Of a stretch of DNA of 64,000 nt, positions 8,726 through 20,696 are shown piece by piece. Where the stretch lies: contig NQMI01000007.1 of NCBI GenBank assembly GCA_002270565.1, positions 186,001 to 250,000 on the forward strand, given 5' to 3'. The position numbers were made by a program, and so were the translations under genes. The DNA is from Stenocarpella maydis (lineage: Eukaryota; Ascomycota; Sordariomycetes; Diaporthales; Diaporthaceae). The notes below the pieces were generated by a model, which saw only the letters and a program-made list of their open reading frames with translations, ran no database searches and was not told the DNA's origin. Numbering within the stretch: the first letter of the stretch is position 1; each line of letters opens with the position of its first letter.

Positions 8726-11114
8726 TTTGAATGATATTATAGCAGGCAAGTGCCAATTGACCCCAATCCTCACAATGTTGCTGTCGAAGAGAGCCGGTTC
8801 GTCTTGCCAGCAGCGATTGAGGATCGTCAAAAAAAAGGTTGGCGAGTTCATGCGATCTGCATGTGATTGGACAAATTATATTACGTAAGCTACCGATAAG
8901 ACGGATAAGATAACACAAGCTCCAGGGGGTCGTGCAAGGTGAAAGCTGACTGGGCAAGCCTGTCTTTCGGATTATATGTGAGGTCGATGTGAGATGAATT
9001 AAGCTGTACGCAGATTGAGAGGAGGCATGCTCTTGGTAAAGATGCGAAATACTAGCCTAGGTTAGGCTCTCAACCACTGAGGAAAACAATTCAAAAGAGG
9101 TTCCTCTACACAACTGTTATTTCGTAGAACCTACCTATGCTCGGGACGGATCTAGATCCAGATGAAAATTATCGTCTATGATATGTATGTTTTTGCCCGC
9201 TTGTGCTTTGAGTCACAGGGAAAAGCCATCTGAAGTCATCTGCACATAGTTCTTGGCGGTGTCAAACTAGCTGGTGGTTAGAGATAGCTTCGACCTTGAT
9301 GGACTAACTGAAGAGTCCGGCAGAGTGTTGAGCTTGACAGCGCCAGCTCGAATTGACTGTACGGAGTATCTAGCCACGGTCTGGTACTAAGACTTTTGGT
9401 GCGAAACGATAGCTTCTGATTCAACACTAGTTTGCAGAAGGCTGGATGGCTATTGTTTCAAGCATGCATCGGAAATTCTATTGCTGTTGAATGGCCTTTG
9501 CCATATGGCGATAGTACGTACGTACGTGGGGTTCTGTTCGATGGGTCTGTAATTGCTTGCTTGTCTAACTATCTGGAGGAAGCGGGGGCGTTTCGTATGA
9601 ATAGGAAAAGTAGCCTCTTCCCCTGCTAAGCCCCTTTGCTTAGTCAGGCAGCCTAACCCAATAGGATTGCGTGCGATCCAACAGGGCAATATTCCAACAA
9701 TTGCCTATAATCCATACCTACCTAGGTAGGTACCTATTATTGTCTGTCCTATTAGGACAACTACTGTTGTTTAGGCTTAGTAGAGAAACTTAAAGAATAC
9801 AAATAGTCTATGGTATTTATATTTGAACTGGCCTATATTGGTCTTGTATTTTCAAGCTCTCACTGATTGCTGCAGGGAGGTGGCCATGGAATTACTGCAT
9901 TTCACATGGCCGGCCCACATCTGGGCCACCATTCCCACACCAACACCCTTATTTCAAAGCTAATACTACATCCAATCAAATTCATAAATTGAGTTTGCCC
10001 TTTTATATCTAGATTTCCTAGTGGAATTCAGGAAAATCTAGAAAATCTAAATATTTCTAAATACCTAAGGCAGAGTTATAAACTATAAAAACACTATAAA
10101 CTATAAAGTATACACTATAATATATAATACATAGCCTCTATTATGTCGTAGGCTATTGAGCAATACTATACTAATAGTTGATGTCTCGGGCTTTCTGTGA
10201 ATGATAATTTGTCGGGGATCTGACTTCGTTCATACTACGTTCGGAGTCATGTATCAATACTTCCAACTATAAATCCCAGAAGAATGCGAGCCACAATGCT
10301 AATGATTCAGCAGGTCTGGTAGCCATGAGCCAGGAGAGAACAAGGCCACCCAGAGAAAGAACAGCCCAGAAGAATCCGGGTCGATCGTAATATATACCCA
10401 TGTGGGGGTGGATGGAGCGCGGAACGAGGAATGCTCGCGGCTAATCCGTGCTCAAGTGCTTGCATAGTTAGCACCCCCGTGTCTCAGGAATTGAACGTGC
10501 CGCTCTAGTCTAGTATGACCCCGTGGACTGCTGGAATGTTTTGAGCTCACTGGCACATGAAATCCTTTTAAATTCCGTCAGAGCCAAGTAGGGTCAGTAT
10601 ATATACCTATGGCTTTGCATTTTGAGAACTCGGTCATGATGGGATAGGAACTGACATGATTTCTCTTGGTAGAGGAACTTATTCGCATTTTGTATTTCAA
10701 TTTTATTGTTTCTGTGGAAGCTATACAATGCATATCAACCCTAGGCATCAGAAACCACTGTTCAGACAGACGGCAACACATGGTTTGGTGGACCATCAAG
10801 TGGTCAAGTTTGATAGATGCTACAAGCTCAGATCAGACACCACCAGCAACTGGCACATGCGTAATGTGGGATTCAATGTCGTGTGATAATTCGCAACGCA
10901 TGACCGCATGACCGCATGATCATTTGGCTGAGCAAAAATCCACACAGATGGACGAGAAGCCAGTTGTCTATATCAGTCTACAAACTTTACTTTCCTCTCT
11001 ACCATGTTCTCTTGGCATTTACGACTACAAACACGCCCCAGGGCCTTCTACAAACTAATATTGCAAGGAAAAGTGAAAAAAAGGTTCTAGAAAAGAAAAA
11101 AAAACCAAAACGAG
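8726..11114. other. 2.4-kb intergenic tract with an AT-rich island
   Basis: Lies between the POL5 start and the tRNA-Pro gene. Besides the POL5 promoter it holds an AT-rich island at about 9690-10170 (listed separately), palindromic sequence such as CCTACCTAGGTAGG near 9716-9730, and TACGTACGTACG near 9514. No convincing coding frame was found. Confidence 0.5.
9690..10170. repeat. AT-rich, TA-rich island, possible RIP-degraded repeat
   Basis: Base composition swings from the balanced background to strongly AT-rich, with many TA dinucleotides and phrases such as ATAAACTATAAA repeated around 10077-10105. In Pezizomycotina this pattern is typical of old repeats hit by repeat-induced point mutation, which turns CpA into TpA. 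No open reading frame, terminal repeat or transposase trace survives by eye, so the identity of the parent element is unknown. Confidence 0.45.
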
Positions 11115-11184
11115 GGCCGGACCAGGATTTGAACCCGGGTCACATCGTCCCAAACGATGTATGCTGCCACTACACCATCCGGCC
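11115..11184 (-). tRNA. tRNA-Pro (anticodon UGG)
   Basis: Seventy-nucleotide, intronless tRNA gene on the minus strand. The acceptor stem GGCCGGA pairs fully with TCCGGCC; the anticodon stem CATCG/CGATG closes the loop TTTGGGA, giving anticodon TGG. The T arm holds the canonical GGTTCAAATCC box, which is also the internal B box, and TGGTGTAGTGG matches the A box. Downstream on the minus strand is a T-rich run (plus-strand A run at about 11091-11106), suitable as the RNA polymerase III terminator. The D stem is short, with 3 bp including one G-T pair. Confidence 0.95.
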
Positions 11185-11382
11185 TTGCTTTATTCAACAG
11201 TAGATGGATTATAAACGTATCCGTGGCTTTGTTTTGGAGGGATTCGGTCCATGGCTGGATATGTGTGCTGGTGAGCAGGCTCACTAGGTAGTTGGGTGAC
11301 TCACCCGGCCAGGTCAGGCGTCGGCGGCCGGCACAGCCACCGGCTGGCTGGTGTTCAGACCTCGTTAGCACCCAGCTATAAG

Positions 11383-11958
11383 ATGAGGATGGCCTGCCGC
11401 CGGATCGACGAGGATGATTCGCGCCCCGCTATTCTGAGTGCTGTGCTTGCAGTTTTCGAAGTATTGCGAGTTGGGCATCTGGATGGCACTGAGGGTCCAG
11501 ATGTCGCCTCATACTCACGCCGCGCTTGCAGAGGCTGCCGGGTCTCACTCTTTCCGAGACAGACTCCGCTCATAACTCTGAAGCACTTTGCCCTGCGCCT
11601 CGCGATGGCCGAACTGCGGGATCATGTCCGGATAGGTGGTGTCCCGGCCCTGGACATGGAGTCTCTCGCGATTCGGCGGATACTGGGGGCGCCTGGGGCA
11701 CCCGTGCAATCGACGCCGGAATGCTCTGTCAGCCCGCGGGATCCCACGCCTTCAGTTTCCGACCTTGAGGCTCGGCTCGAGGCGGAATGTATGCGTTGGG
11801 GCTCAGCTGATGGCACCTATGCCAGTGTGATTGCGGCTGGCGGGAATGCTCCTCGGTACGGCTGGCAATCTTCCATATTTCAGACCGACGACTCCTCCAG
11901 GGTTTGTGTGGGGCGCCGTTATCGAAATCTTGTATTGAAAACGGCAAAGGATGACTGA
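11383..11958 (+). CDS. Doubtful hypothetical ORF (191 aa)
   Basis: A single open frame beginning MRMACRRIDEDD and ending KTAKDD. It has no recognised domain, signal peptide or membrane segment. The middle is helical-looking and moderately hydrophobic, and the C-terminal half has a Glu-rich helix (DLEARLEAECMRW). It lies just upstream (in tRNA terms) of the tRNA-Pro gene. Several overlapping minus-strand frames are also open, so chance openness in GC-rich DNA is a real alternative. Confidence 0.25.
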   Translation: MRMACRRIDEDDSRPAILSAVLAVFEVLRVGHLDGTEGPDVASYSRRACRGCRVSLFPRQTPLITLKHFALRLAMAELRDHVRIGGVPALDMESLAIRRILGAPGAPVQSTPECSVSPRDPTPSVSDLEARLEAECMRWGSADGTYASVIAAGGNAPRYGWQSSIFQTDDSSRVCVGRRYRNLVLKTAKDD

Positions 11959-14900
11959 AGGATTTAATCGTATCACGTATCATAGAAGGATTGCAGTCTC
12001 CCAAGGTTGGCGCTCAAAGGTAAGCTTACACCGAGCCTGTTGAAGCGAAGCCGCTGACGATGAGTATAGGCCGGCCCTGAACCACCACGTGACTTCGTGA
12101 TGATGACTCCAGACCCGGCGTCATCACCCCTGTCGAAAGCTGCTTGTTTACGTGAGCCGGGCGCGTCGTCGACCCCTCATCTTGTTTACTTGCCTCGGAC
12201 AGACCCCCCCCCGGGTCGCCCTCGGCCGGGTGCGCAGCAGCAGCGGCAGCAACCAGGAAGCTTCAGTTGCAACCGTCCTCAAACCTGCGCCCGAGCCCAA
12301 GCCTGGTCACGGGGCTCCACTTCCTCCCCACCGGAGCGGAGGGAGTTCTGACAAGCTGCATGTGGCGTGCTGCAAGTCCAAACGCGCTCATGCACGTTGC
12401 CATCACACCTTCCCACCTTGAAGGTAGGGGAGGGGGGTGTGTGTAGTGTAGGACACAAAGTGGTTCCGATGGGGCGATGATGCAGGGAGCTCCGTCCCCG
12501 GGGCTTCTCTCTGCCTTGAAACTTATAACACAGGCCTGGGCAAAGCAGTACGGGCGGTGATGGGCGAAGATCTCGTTCGTGTATCGTGTTATGTTCGCTC
12601 TGTGGTCCCATCTCGACGAACAGGCTGGAAAGGTCTGGGCCGGAAATTGCGGGGGAAGCTAGCCCCAGCGAGAGAGGACGGTAAAACCCACAGGTGCTCT
12701 ACAATGTGCGGAGTAGATACTTACCTAGCTAATCACAACCAACCGAGGGCTGCGAATTCCGGACTTGGTTCCATCGTCCATAAGATAGAGACCACCCCGT
12801 GGCTTGAAAGAGCTGAGCCTTTTGGTCCTCTGGAGCTTTGAATAGCAGCACAGAGGAGAGGGAGCGGGAGAGAAAGCTACCCCCCCTACCAGCCCATACC
12901 CCCAAGCTCGGCCCCAAGGACCTCGTCCCAAGCTCGTGGTTGCAAGCAGTGGTTTCAGCCGAGGGAGGGGTGCCCTGGGAGCCCATGGCCTGCTTTCCGC
13001 CCCCGCGTTCCCTTGCTTGCTTGCCTGCTTGCCGTCGGCCGTGGCGGCCGCCAGACGGTCGCAAAGGACCGCAACCACGCGGCGTTGGGACGAGCTATCT
13101 ACCTGAGATGCCCAATGAGAAGCATCAATTGGGATATGATCCTTTCCCCCCTGACTCCTGGTGCCACACGCCGCTATCTCTGTGTGGCAGGGCGGTGTAG
13201 TTCCCAATCAATAGCGCTGACGGGATGGTTCAGAGGTCAGCTGGGCTCGGGCGTGTGCGCGCGCGTGCGCTTGGGCAACGGGATACGGAAAGTAAACAAA
13301 CAAGAACAAAACACAAGACGCCCGAGCCCTGAGATGACAATCATGTCGCGAAACCGCTGTCGCACAACACACGGTGGATGAAGCAAGGACAAGAGAGAAA
13401 AAAACCGGGAACAATGTCGTGATTGGGAGCTGGACCTCTCCTGCATCGAGATTGTCAGCAAATTGGGTGTGGGACCTGGGAGCGAGCCTTGGGACGGCGC
13501 ATGATGAGATGAAGAGGCCCTTGTCGCGTCGGCGCGTCGCTGTGGTTTAGCACCCTGATCGCCGGCACCGCATGACGTCGGGCAGGGCCGAACAGATCAC
13601 CGAACCGGTGCTGGATCGATGGTTTCCGGGAGGGTGGCCCAAGAGGCAGAACCGCCTCGGATTCCATCTCATTCAGCGAGCTTGTCTGCTTGTGTCTGGT
13701 GGAAGCCCCCCCGGAAACACAATCCTTGGAAGGCATCCTTGGAGCGTCCGACTGGACACGAGGGCAGAGAGCCTCAATATCACCACCCGGATCCTCGTTG
13801 GGAATCTCGATCCTGTCATAAATCATGCAGAGGGCTCCGAAAGTCGATGGAGACAGCTGCTGGTCAGCATGCGGTTTCTGATCTTTCTCGACCATGTGAG
13901 GCTCAACTCGCAATCAACATTCCATGATGAACGCGGGGCGACGACGGGTCTTGCAAGCCGTATCTAGCAGGATGCTCTAGCAGGATGCTCCAGCAGGTCC
14001 ATCACTTTCGAGAACATCACCGGGCCTGGCCTAGTAGCTTCGGAGACCCTGGCGAGCCATCCAGTGCCGAGAATCGTAACCCGGGCTCGGAGAGCAAGAG
14101 GCGTGGGGGTTACGCTACTGTGTCAGGGGGTCTACTGACTGTGTCTCGAGTGAAGCTGCCTTGGAACAGAAGCCGGTTCTTGATTTCCCCCTTTCCCTCC
14201 GACATCATCGCGAGGGCCGTCGTCCTGGAGATGTGAACCTGGCCCAGCGGGATCAAACGATGCAGACAGGGAGATGATCAGACGAGCCAGGCAGAGTTTC
14301 CTTGCTGGTCAATTGAACGGCGCAGCGAGCCCGACTTGAACCCGACACGAACCTCTGGAGGCTAACTGATTGATCCTGCTGCCGTCGGCTCATGCTGGGG
14401 CCTGCATCCATGACACGCATCGGCCCTCGACCTGAGCTCGCGTTTGAGTCAGTCAGCTGCGAACAATCCGTGGCACCAAAACATCATCGCCCGTGATATG
14501 TCTGCCCACACAAAGCCTTTCTTGAAAACCTCTGATCAGTTGAGTGCCAGAGTTTCGAATTGATAAAAATCCCGATAGCTTGGACCCCCTTCTCTCGAGC
14601 ACTACACTACACCTACATGGCTGCCCCCTCCTCCGGGTCCCGTGGCCCCGCCAGGCTGGCCTGGCACTGCTGCTGAGGTCCAGTTGTCAAATCACCACAG
14701 CATGCCGGCGAACAATACCAAAACGGCACAGCTGGGTCTTGTTGTTGTCGTTGTACATGTACGCTATCCTCGCTGTACGCACGCCCTCCCCGCCGCCCGG
14801 CAGCAGCGCCTGGCCCGGTTCCGACGAGACAGCCGCAGCTAAGGTCCATCAGCGCCACCACGGCGCGGCAGCGGCTTTCCCTTTATGTGTCACTGACGAT

Positions 14901-17900
14901 GGAGCCGGAACGGCTGTGCTGAGAATGCCTTCTCTGGACCCTTGTTTTCCGGGGGCTACGGCCAACCGAAACATGCTTGCCCAGCGTGACTAGACATGGG
15001 ACAATGTCTCAGCCATCCAACCAGCCGCTGGCGTTAGGGCGGGCTTATTAGAGTGCTAGAAAAGAAGGTGTGCCAAAAAGGACAACCACCCTTGACCCTT
15101 GCCGTCCGGATGCTGAGTAAGGAATCAATCCCAACTCACCCACCGAGCAACCGATCCTCCAGCAACCGGCTGGGAGCAGATCACAAAAAGTCGGTCATCT
15201 CCTGAGGGTCGGCGCCAGCCCCGGCGGCAACGGAAGGGAGGGGGGAGGGGGGAACGAGCAGGCTTGTACTGGACAGAGGGCCAATCGCTGTGAGACGAAA
15301 AACCCTCGGAACCCAAAGATCAGGCGAAGCCGAGTCAGCAGTCTGATGGGACGGACTGCCTGTTGCTGCAGAAACAGAAGTCTCCTCACGCGCTTTCTGC
15401 ATGTGCATGGAGCCAACGTCCATCGTTATGGGACGACCAGATGACACGAAGGCCCCTGCTTGCAGCTACATATGTACACTAGACAATGCCGGGGGGGGGG
15501 AGGGGGATGGATTTGATTTGAACTGATTGATCGATCAACAAATGTTCTCTTGACCGGGGACTTGCTATTCTTGGGCACAGAAAGAAAGCCTGGAAAGGAA
15601 TCGAATGCCGTTTGCTAATCATCACTTTTCCAGCTCCGGCGGGTTCTCTGCTACAAGTTGGGAGCAAACAGTAAGTAGTATCCGTAGGGCTTGACGGAAC
15701 AAGGTTGCCCTCTTAAGTTTACGGAGTAGAGCGTCCTAGCCTGCGCACGCACAGTACCAGACAACCTTTGTGCCATGCTGCCATAGAAACGGGAATAGAC
15801 AGACAGTGCGCTTTTTATTGCCGAGCATTGCTGGTTGTATCCCCGTTAGCAGTTCAGGGCAGGGCTCTACCCAGACAGACCAGACAAGTTCACGATAATT
15901 ACTTTCCTCGCCTCGTCCAGCACTGTGAAGAAGAATGAAGGGGGGGGGGGGAAACTCCCCGAAGCGGATCAGATGAGAGATGGCACCTAGTCCAAGTGGG
16001 ACGGAGGCGTGTGTCAAAAGCATTTCGATCAGTCAGGCCAATACGCCGCAGATTCCACCATGACCCAGCAAGAATGTCAGAAATTTCGGCGGCCAGTGGG
16101 AGAATATCGATCTATCCCGGATGAGGCAGAGAGGCACACGTGCAGAAAAGGCCTGGGGCCTTATTCTGGAAACCGATGCATATACGGAGTATGTGAAGGT
16201 AGACGTGGCACGGCAGCAAGCCGACTGAGATATTCTTTTCTGTGTCTACTCAAGCACGTTTGGTGGTTCTCACACCCAGCACCGATCCGGCACAGACAAG
16301 GGGGGTTTGCACGAAGCGAAGCGCCCGACGGGTGACGACGGATGGGCGGATGATGATGAGATGGCGTTTTGGCAACCACCCCTGGTTTGCTGTACGTGTA
16401 CTACTCGAAAATTTGACAGTAAGAGGCAGAAGAGCATACCTAGGTATTATTATTCCTTGTTGGTCTTTTTCATGGCGAGAACAGAAGTCCGCAGTTCGCA
16501 AGGCAGTGCTGTCAGCTGGTGCTGTAGTGTAAGTCAGCCCTGGCAGTTCACCCGGTGCAATGTGCCTAGCAGGGCTGGTTGCTGGCTTCATCGTTGCTCT
16601 TGTGAGAATGGCTCGATCTGTGCTCAGCTTGTCAAGTGCTTGGATAACAATACTAGGACTTGCTGGTCATAGGCACTGCCGTGTAATTTGCCAGCCCGTG
16701 ATAGCAGCAGCTGCTAAGGGCTTCTAGTTTTTTTCTTTTTTGTCTGGCCCTGCCACAAGTCGGTCAAGTGCACCAGGATGGGACGGGGTAGCCCTGCACC
16801 CACTGCATCTGGATCCCTGCCTGTGCGCCAAAGTCTCCTGGACAACAAGACGACATGGGCCCCTGTCCTTGGTCCCCAAGCTCCCAAGCTCCCCCTGGTT
16901 GGTCTTGATGTATTTACGTCGTGTAGGTACGGAGCATCTTGCCTGGTCTGAACTACGGCACGGCACAGCACAGGCACACACACAGACATGGTAGCCGTGC
17001 CGGTACCCCCCTCCGTTATCTATACTATCTGGTAGGTACGGCGTAAGTGAATGAAGCCCAGACCCATCCATCTTCCATCATCCATCTTCTTTGGCTTGCC
17101 TGCTTGGTTGATTGCCTGCGTGCTGCTGTTCTGCGATAGGTTCCCTGCTTTTCTTTCGGGGCGGCAACCTGGTCAACCGTAGCGCTCGACATCATCAGCT
17201 CAGCTCCCATCGTACCTCAGTGATCCAAAACTTGGAATAAAGCGCCTAAATAAACCAGACAACCTGGCAGCCACGGCAGCGATAGCATCACTTGGAAACC
17301 AGCTGCATCGAGATCAAGATCAAGTCAATGCCACCAAATCGAGTCAACTGAAAGTAGCATACTTATTAAGCAGGTAAGTGAGGTCGAGCCAGGCATGGGC
17401 AGGCTAGGCCAGGGAAGAGCAGGGTAAAGTCTACACAAGTACTGCATGGCAAGGCTGGCTGCGTTGTTCGTCCGTTCGTCCAGACCCGGCTGACTCTGCC
17501 ACTACTAAAAGATCGCCCTTGCCGTTCCTCTCCTGTTCCGCCTCGTTCCTGGCCAGCCAGCTTCACCGTCGAGAATTCCTCCGGCTTGTCCTTTTCCTCC
17601 CCTTGTTGGCCGAATCTCCTCTCCCTCTCTCCCTCTCCCTCCGCTCGGCCTTCTTCTCCTCTTCTCTCCTCCTCCTCCTCTTTCGTCCTCCACGCCCCGT
17701 CCGCCTTTGTTGTTGGTCAGCCCGACGACGACGAGACGACCAACGACGACGACGGCACCTCGGCCCTGCCTGCACTCTGGTCTGGAGCGAGTGTCCCTGA
17801 CGTCGATCCCCGTCGAGTCGAAGCCAACCACTACGGGCAGCCCAGAGAAGGAACATACCCCACTCCTTCCTGGCCTTGTCCTGTACTGTATGTACATAGA

Positions 17901-18807
17901 CTACCGGCATCTCGGCGGACCGTGCTCTGCGCCCCGTCTCTGTCTAGGTTCCGTACCCCGGGCGTTTGCTCTAGGTCGGCCGTCCATGTTCTATACAAGA
18001 ATTCAGGCCCTCTTCTCTCTCGTCTCCCAGAGACGGTAGGGATATCTCCTCCCTCCCTCGCTCCTATATCCATCCCTCTGGAACAATTGCCCGGCTCGCC
18101 CTGTGGATTTGACAACCTGACAGCGGCACCTACGACGGACGGCTTGAGCTACGCGCATGCGCATCTCTTCGTCTGTGTGTGTTCTCACTCCTACGCCAGA
18201 GAACCCACCCGTCCTGTTGCATTGTGTCGTGTCTAATTTCACGACCTCTGATACCCTTGGCCGCCTGCCCTACCCTAGTCGAGCTCGAAACTCCACCTGC
18301 TTCCACTGTGTCCGGGGTTGTCAAGGGTCTCTGCACAGAACCACCAAAAATTAACCCACGGCGTGGATCTCGTCCCGTTGCACTGGGCGACGAGCTGGTC
18401 CCGAGAGTCCTTTTTCTTCGAGCTCGATCTTTCTTCTCTTCTTCTGGTCTCGGTCCATCCCTCCCTCAAGAGCCCTCGAGAGGTCCAGCTGGTCAACAGA
18501 GGCTTCGACAGCTCCATGATCGAGACCTAGGTCCTCCAACAAGCACAAAATAGTTGCAGCTTTAGGCTACTGTACCTATCCAATCGCTTACCTCCTCTTC
18601 ATCCATCCATCCCAAGGCCTTCGACCCATCTCTACAGACCACCGGCAGAATTTGACCACCCGCTTCCTGCTCAAGCTCCCTTCGGACGCTGCCACCACTT
18701 CGCATGCACCTGCTACCGTGAGCTGTCGGCCTGCCTCTGTAACCAGGCAAACACCCCCTGGATTGTCAATTCAGTTCTGGGCTGCTCGCCTGCAAGCCGT
18801 ACCGACC
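11959..18807. other. 6.8-kb gene-poor tract upstream of CDC25
   Basis: No recognised gene. Many short frames are open on both strands because the DNA is GC-rich, but none shows a domain, good start context or splice-linked continuation. It contains G homopolymers (15491-15500, 15940-15951), two exact TACGGAGTA motifs (15720-15728, 16183-16191) and a pyrimidine-rich zone from about 17560. The right end is probably the long leader and promoter of CDC25. The rest may hold non-coding transcripts or lineage-specific genes I cannot see. Confidence 0.45.
17575..17705 (+). promoter_or_regulatory. CT-rich tract, likely CDC25 promoter or leader
   Basis: Dense pyrimidine sequence (TCTCCCTCTCCCTCCG-type phrases) on the plus strand about 1.1-1.2 kb before the CDC25 ATG. 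Strong CT tracts typically precede transcription starts of filamentous ascomycete genes. Several short upstream reading frames lie between this tract and 18808, so a long uORF-bearing leader is plausible; this is inference only. Confidence 0.35.
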
Positions 18808-20696
18808 ATGCAGACTTCATCTCCACTGGCTGCCATGCACCGACCGGCAGCCCCCGCCTTTGGACACCCAGATATGTTCCGCCCCAGTGCCCATGCTGTC
18901 TTCCATGGCGATGCCAAGGGGTCGGGGGCTCTTCTCAGGGAACGCCTCATGCCGGGAGGCAAGGACTACTTCACCAAGGGTGTCAGGGGGTCCTCGCCCA
19001 CGGCAAGCCTGGCAGCTGATCTGTCTGCAAACTTCCGGATTGATAATGAAGCAAGGTGAGTAATGATCTTCGGGACTACTACGTCGAGCATCACATGAGC
19101 ACCATGTACTGACCTGCCGTTGGTCACAGTCCTCAGTTTCCAACCCCACGTCGGGCTCTTTTCACAACGAACGCCATAATGGGCGCCTTGGAGGGAAGAC
19201 GTAAGAACAGACATGGCAACATATACTGGGGGGAACAAAGTTGGGACTGATGGCTTGCAGGATACCAGACAACGCCGCCTCTACCGGCCTCCTCACCTGC
19301 GTACGCGGACATGGACATGGACATGGACATGTCTCCTGTGCCAATGGGCAAGGGACCCTACGTGTCACAGGCCGAGGTACACTCACCTAGTCGTACTCCC
19401 AGTCCCGACGACGATGAGGATGATGAGGACATGGCTCTTGACTCTCCTGCGCCCATTTCGCGGCACTCGTCCATCGATGGCACCAAGCCTATGGCTGAGT
19501 AAGTCTTTCATGGGACTGGGGTATTCGAGACAATTCACTGTGGCTGACCTTGACCCAGCAGCCGTCGCACATTGAACCTCCGACGGCCATCACTCACAAG
19601 GTCCAAGGGTTACTCTACCGGTAACGTGCCGTGTCGGTTACACCCCGAGGGCCAGCTCTCATCCTTCAAGTTTGGAAATGATGATCGTCCCGGATCTTCG
19701 TCTTCTCAGATGTCCCTGAGCGAATGCTTCCAAGACTCGCCTCCACAAGAGCGCCGGCCACAGTCTGCTAACAGCCCCTGTGCAAACGCCGCTGGTGCTC
19801 TCCGGTCGAGGGCTCACTTCTTCAGCCTAAGCGGCGCGTCCACTCGTAACGGTTCCCCTATCAACGGGCATTCCCGCCGTGGTTCCAACCCACATGTCAG
19901 ACCACGAAAGCAATACCGGCGATCGTTAAGCATGTTTGAGTCCGCTGGAGATGTGATCAAGCCCAAGGGGGACGTCAATGCTACCCCGTCGGGTTTGCAG
20001 TCCGTTGCCGATGTCGAAGAGACGGCCGAGCTCGTGCTCCCGCACTTCTTTCCCGACGAGCACAACGACAGTATTCCCAGGCTCTCTAGGTGTACCTTCC
20101 TTGATATCCTAGATGGCAAGTACAACGAGTACTATGACAACAAACTCATCATTGATTGCCGGTTCGAGTATGAATACGAGGGAGGTCACATTGATGGGGC
20201 AATCAACTATAATGATAAAGAATTGCTGGCCTCTCACCTGTTCAACAGCCCCCTGCAAGGAAGGACCCTCCTGCTTTTCCACTGCGAGTACTCGGTGCAT
20301 CGGGCACCTTTGATGGCCCGTCACATACGTGCACAGGACCGCACTGTCAATGCCGAGAGTTACCCACACTTGACCTATCCCGAGGTGTATATCCTGGAGG
20401 GCGGATACAGTGGCTTCTTCGCCGAGCACCGCCAGCGATGCCACCCTCAAGCGTACGTGGAAATGGATGCTGCCGAGCACGCCAGAACATGTGAGCGGGA
20501 GATGGATCGTCTCCGACATGCCCGCAAGGGTTTGGGACGTGCTCAGACTTATGCGTTTGGCGAGAGGGAGCACCTTGCTTATGACTCTCCGACAGCTGGT
20601 CATCGATTCAGCTGTGACGACTCCCCCATGCAACTTGGCGACTCGCCCAGCGTTGGCCACGATCGGGGCCATGCTAGGCGTATGGCTTCATACTGA
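18808..20696 (+). CDS. CDC25: Cdc25-type M-phase inducer phosphatase
   Basis: Dual-specificity phosphatase that removes the inhibitory Tyr phosphate from Cdk1 at mitotic entry (Aspergillus NimT, S. pombe Cdc25). Exons: 18808-19055, 19130-19200, 19261-19498 and 19562-20696 (or from 19559). That gives 563 or 564 aa. The start MQTSSPLAAM resembles the NimT N-terminus, and VRGSSPTASLAADLS in exon 1 is a conserved N-terminal motif. Exon 3 holds a GACATG hexamer repeat coding (Met-Asp)4 and Ser/Pro-rich candidate phosphosites. The rhodanese-like catalytic domain has LIIDCRFEYEYEGGHI at about residues 383-396 and the active-site loop HCEYSVHR with catalytic Cys near 427 and the invariant Arg. The C-terminus is Ser/Asp-rich. 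All expected catalytic residues are present. The gene stands alone, with gene-poor DNA on both sides. Confidence 0.95.

Noticed and set aside
5441..8851. POL5 start at 8851
   Set aside because: The extra 42 residues are unlike the family; the basic MPPYKRKNRK start at 8725 fits.
13455..13913. 152-aa minus-strand frame
   Set aside because: No domain, weak start context and an equally open plus-strand frame; not supported as a gene.
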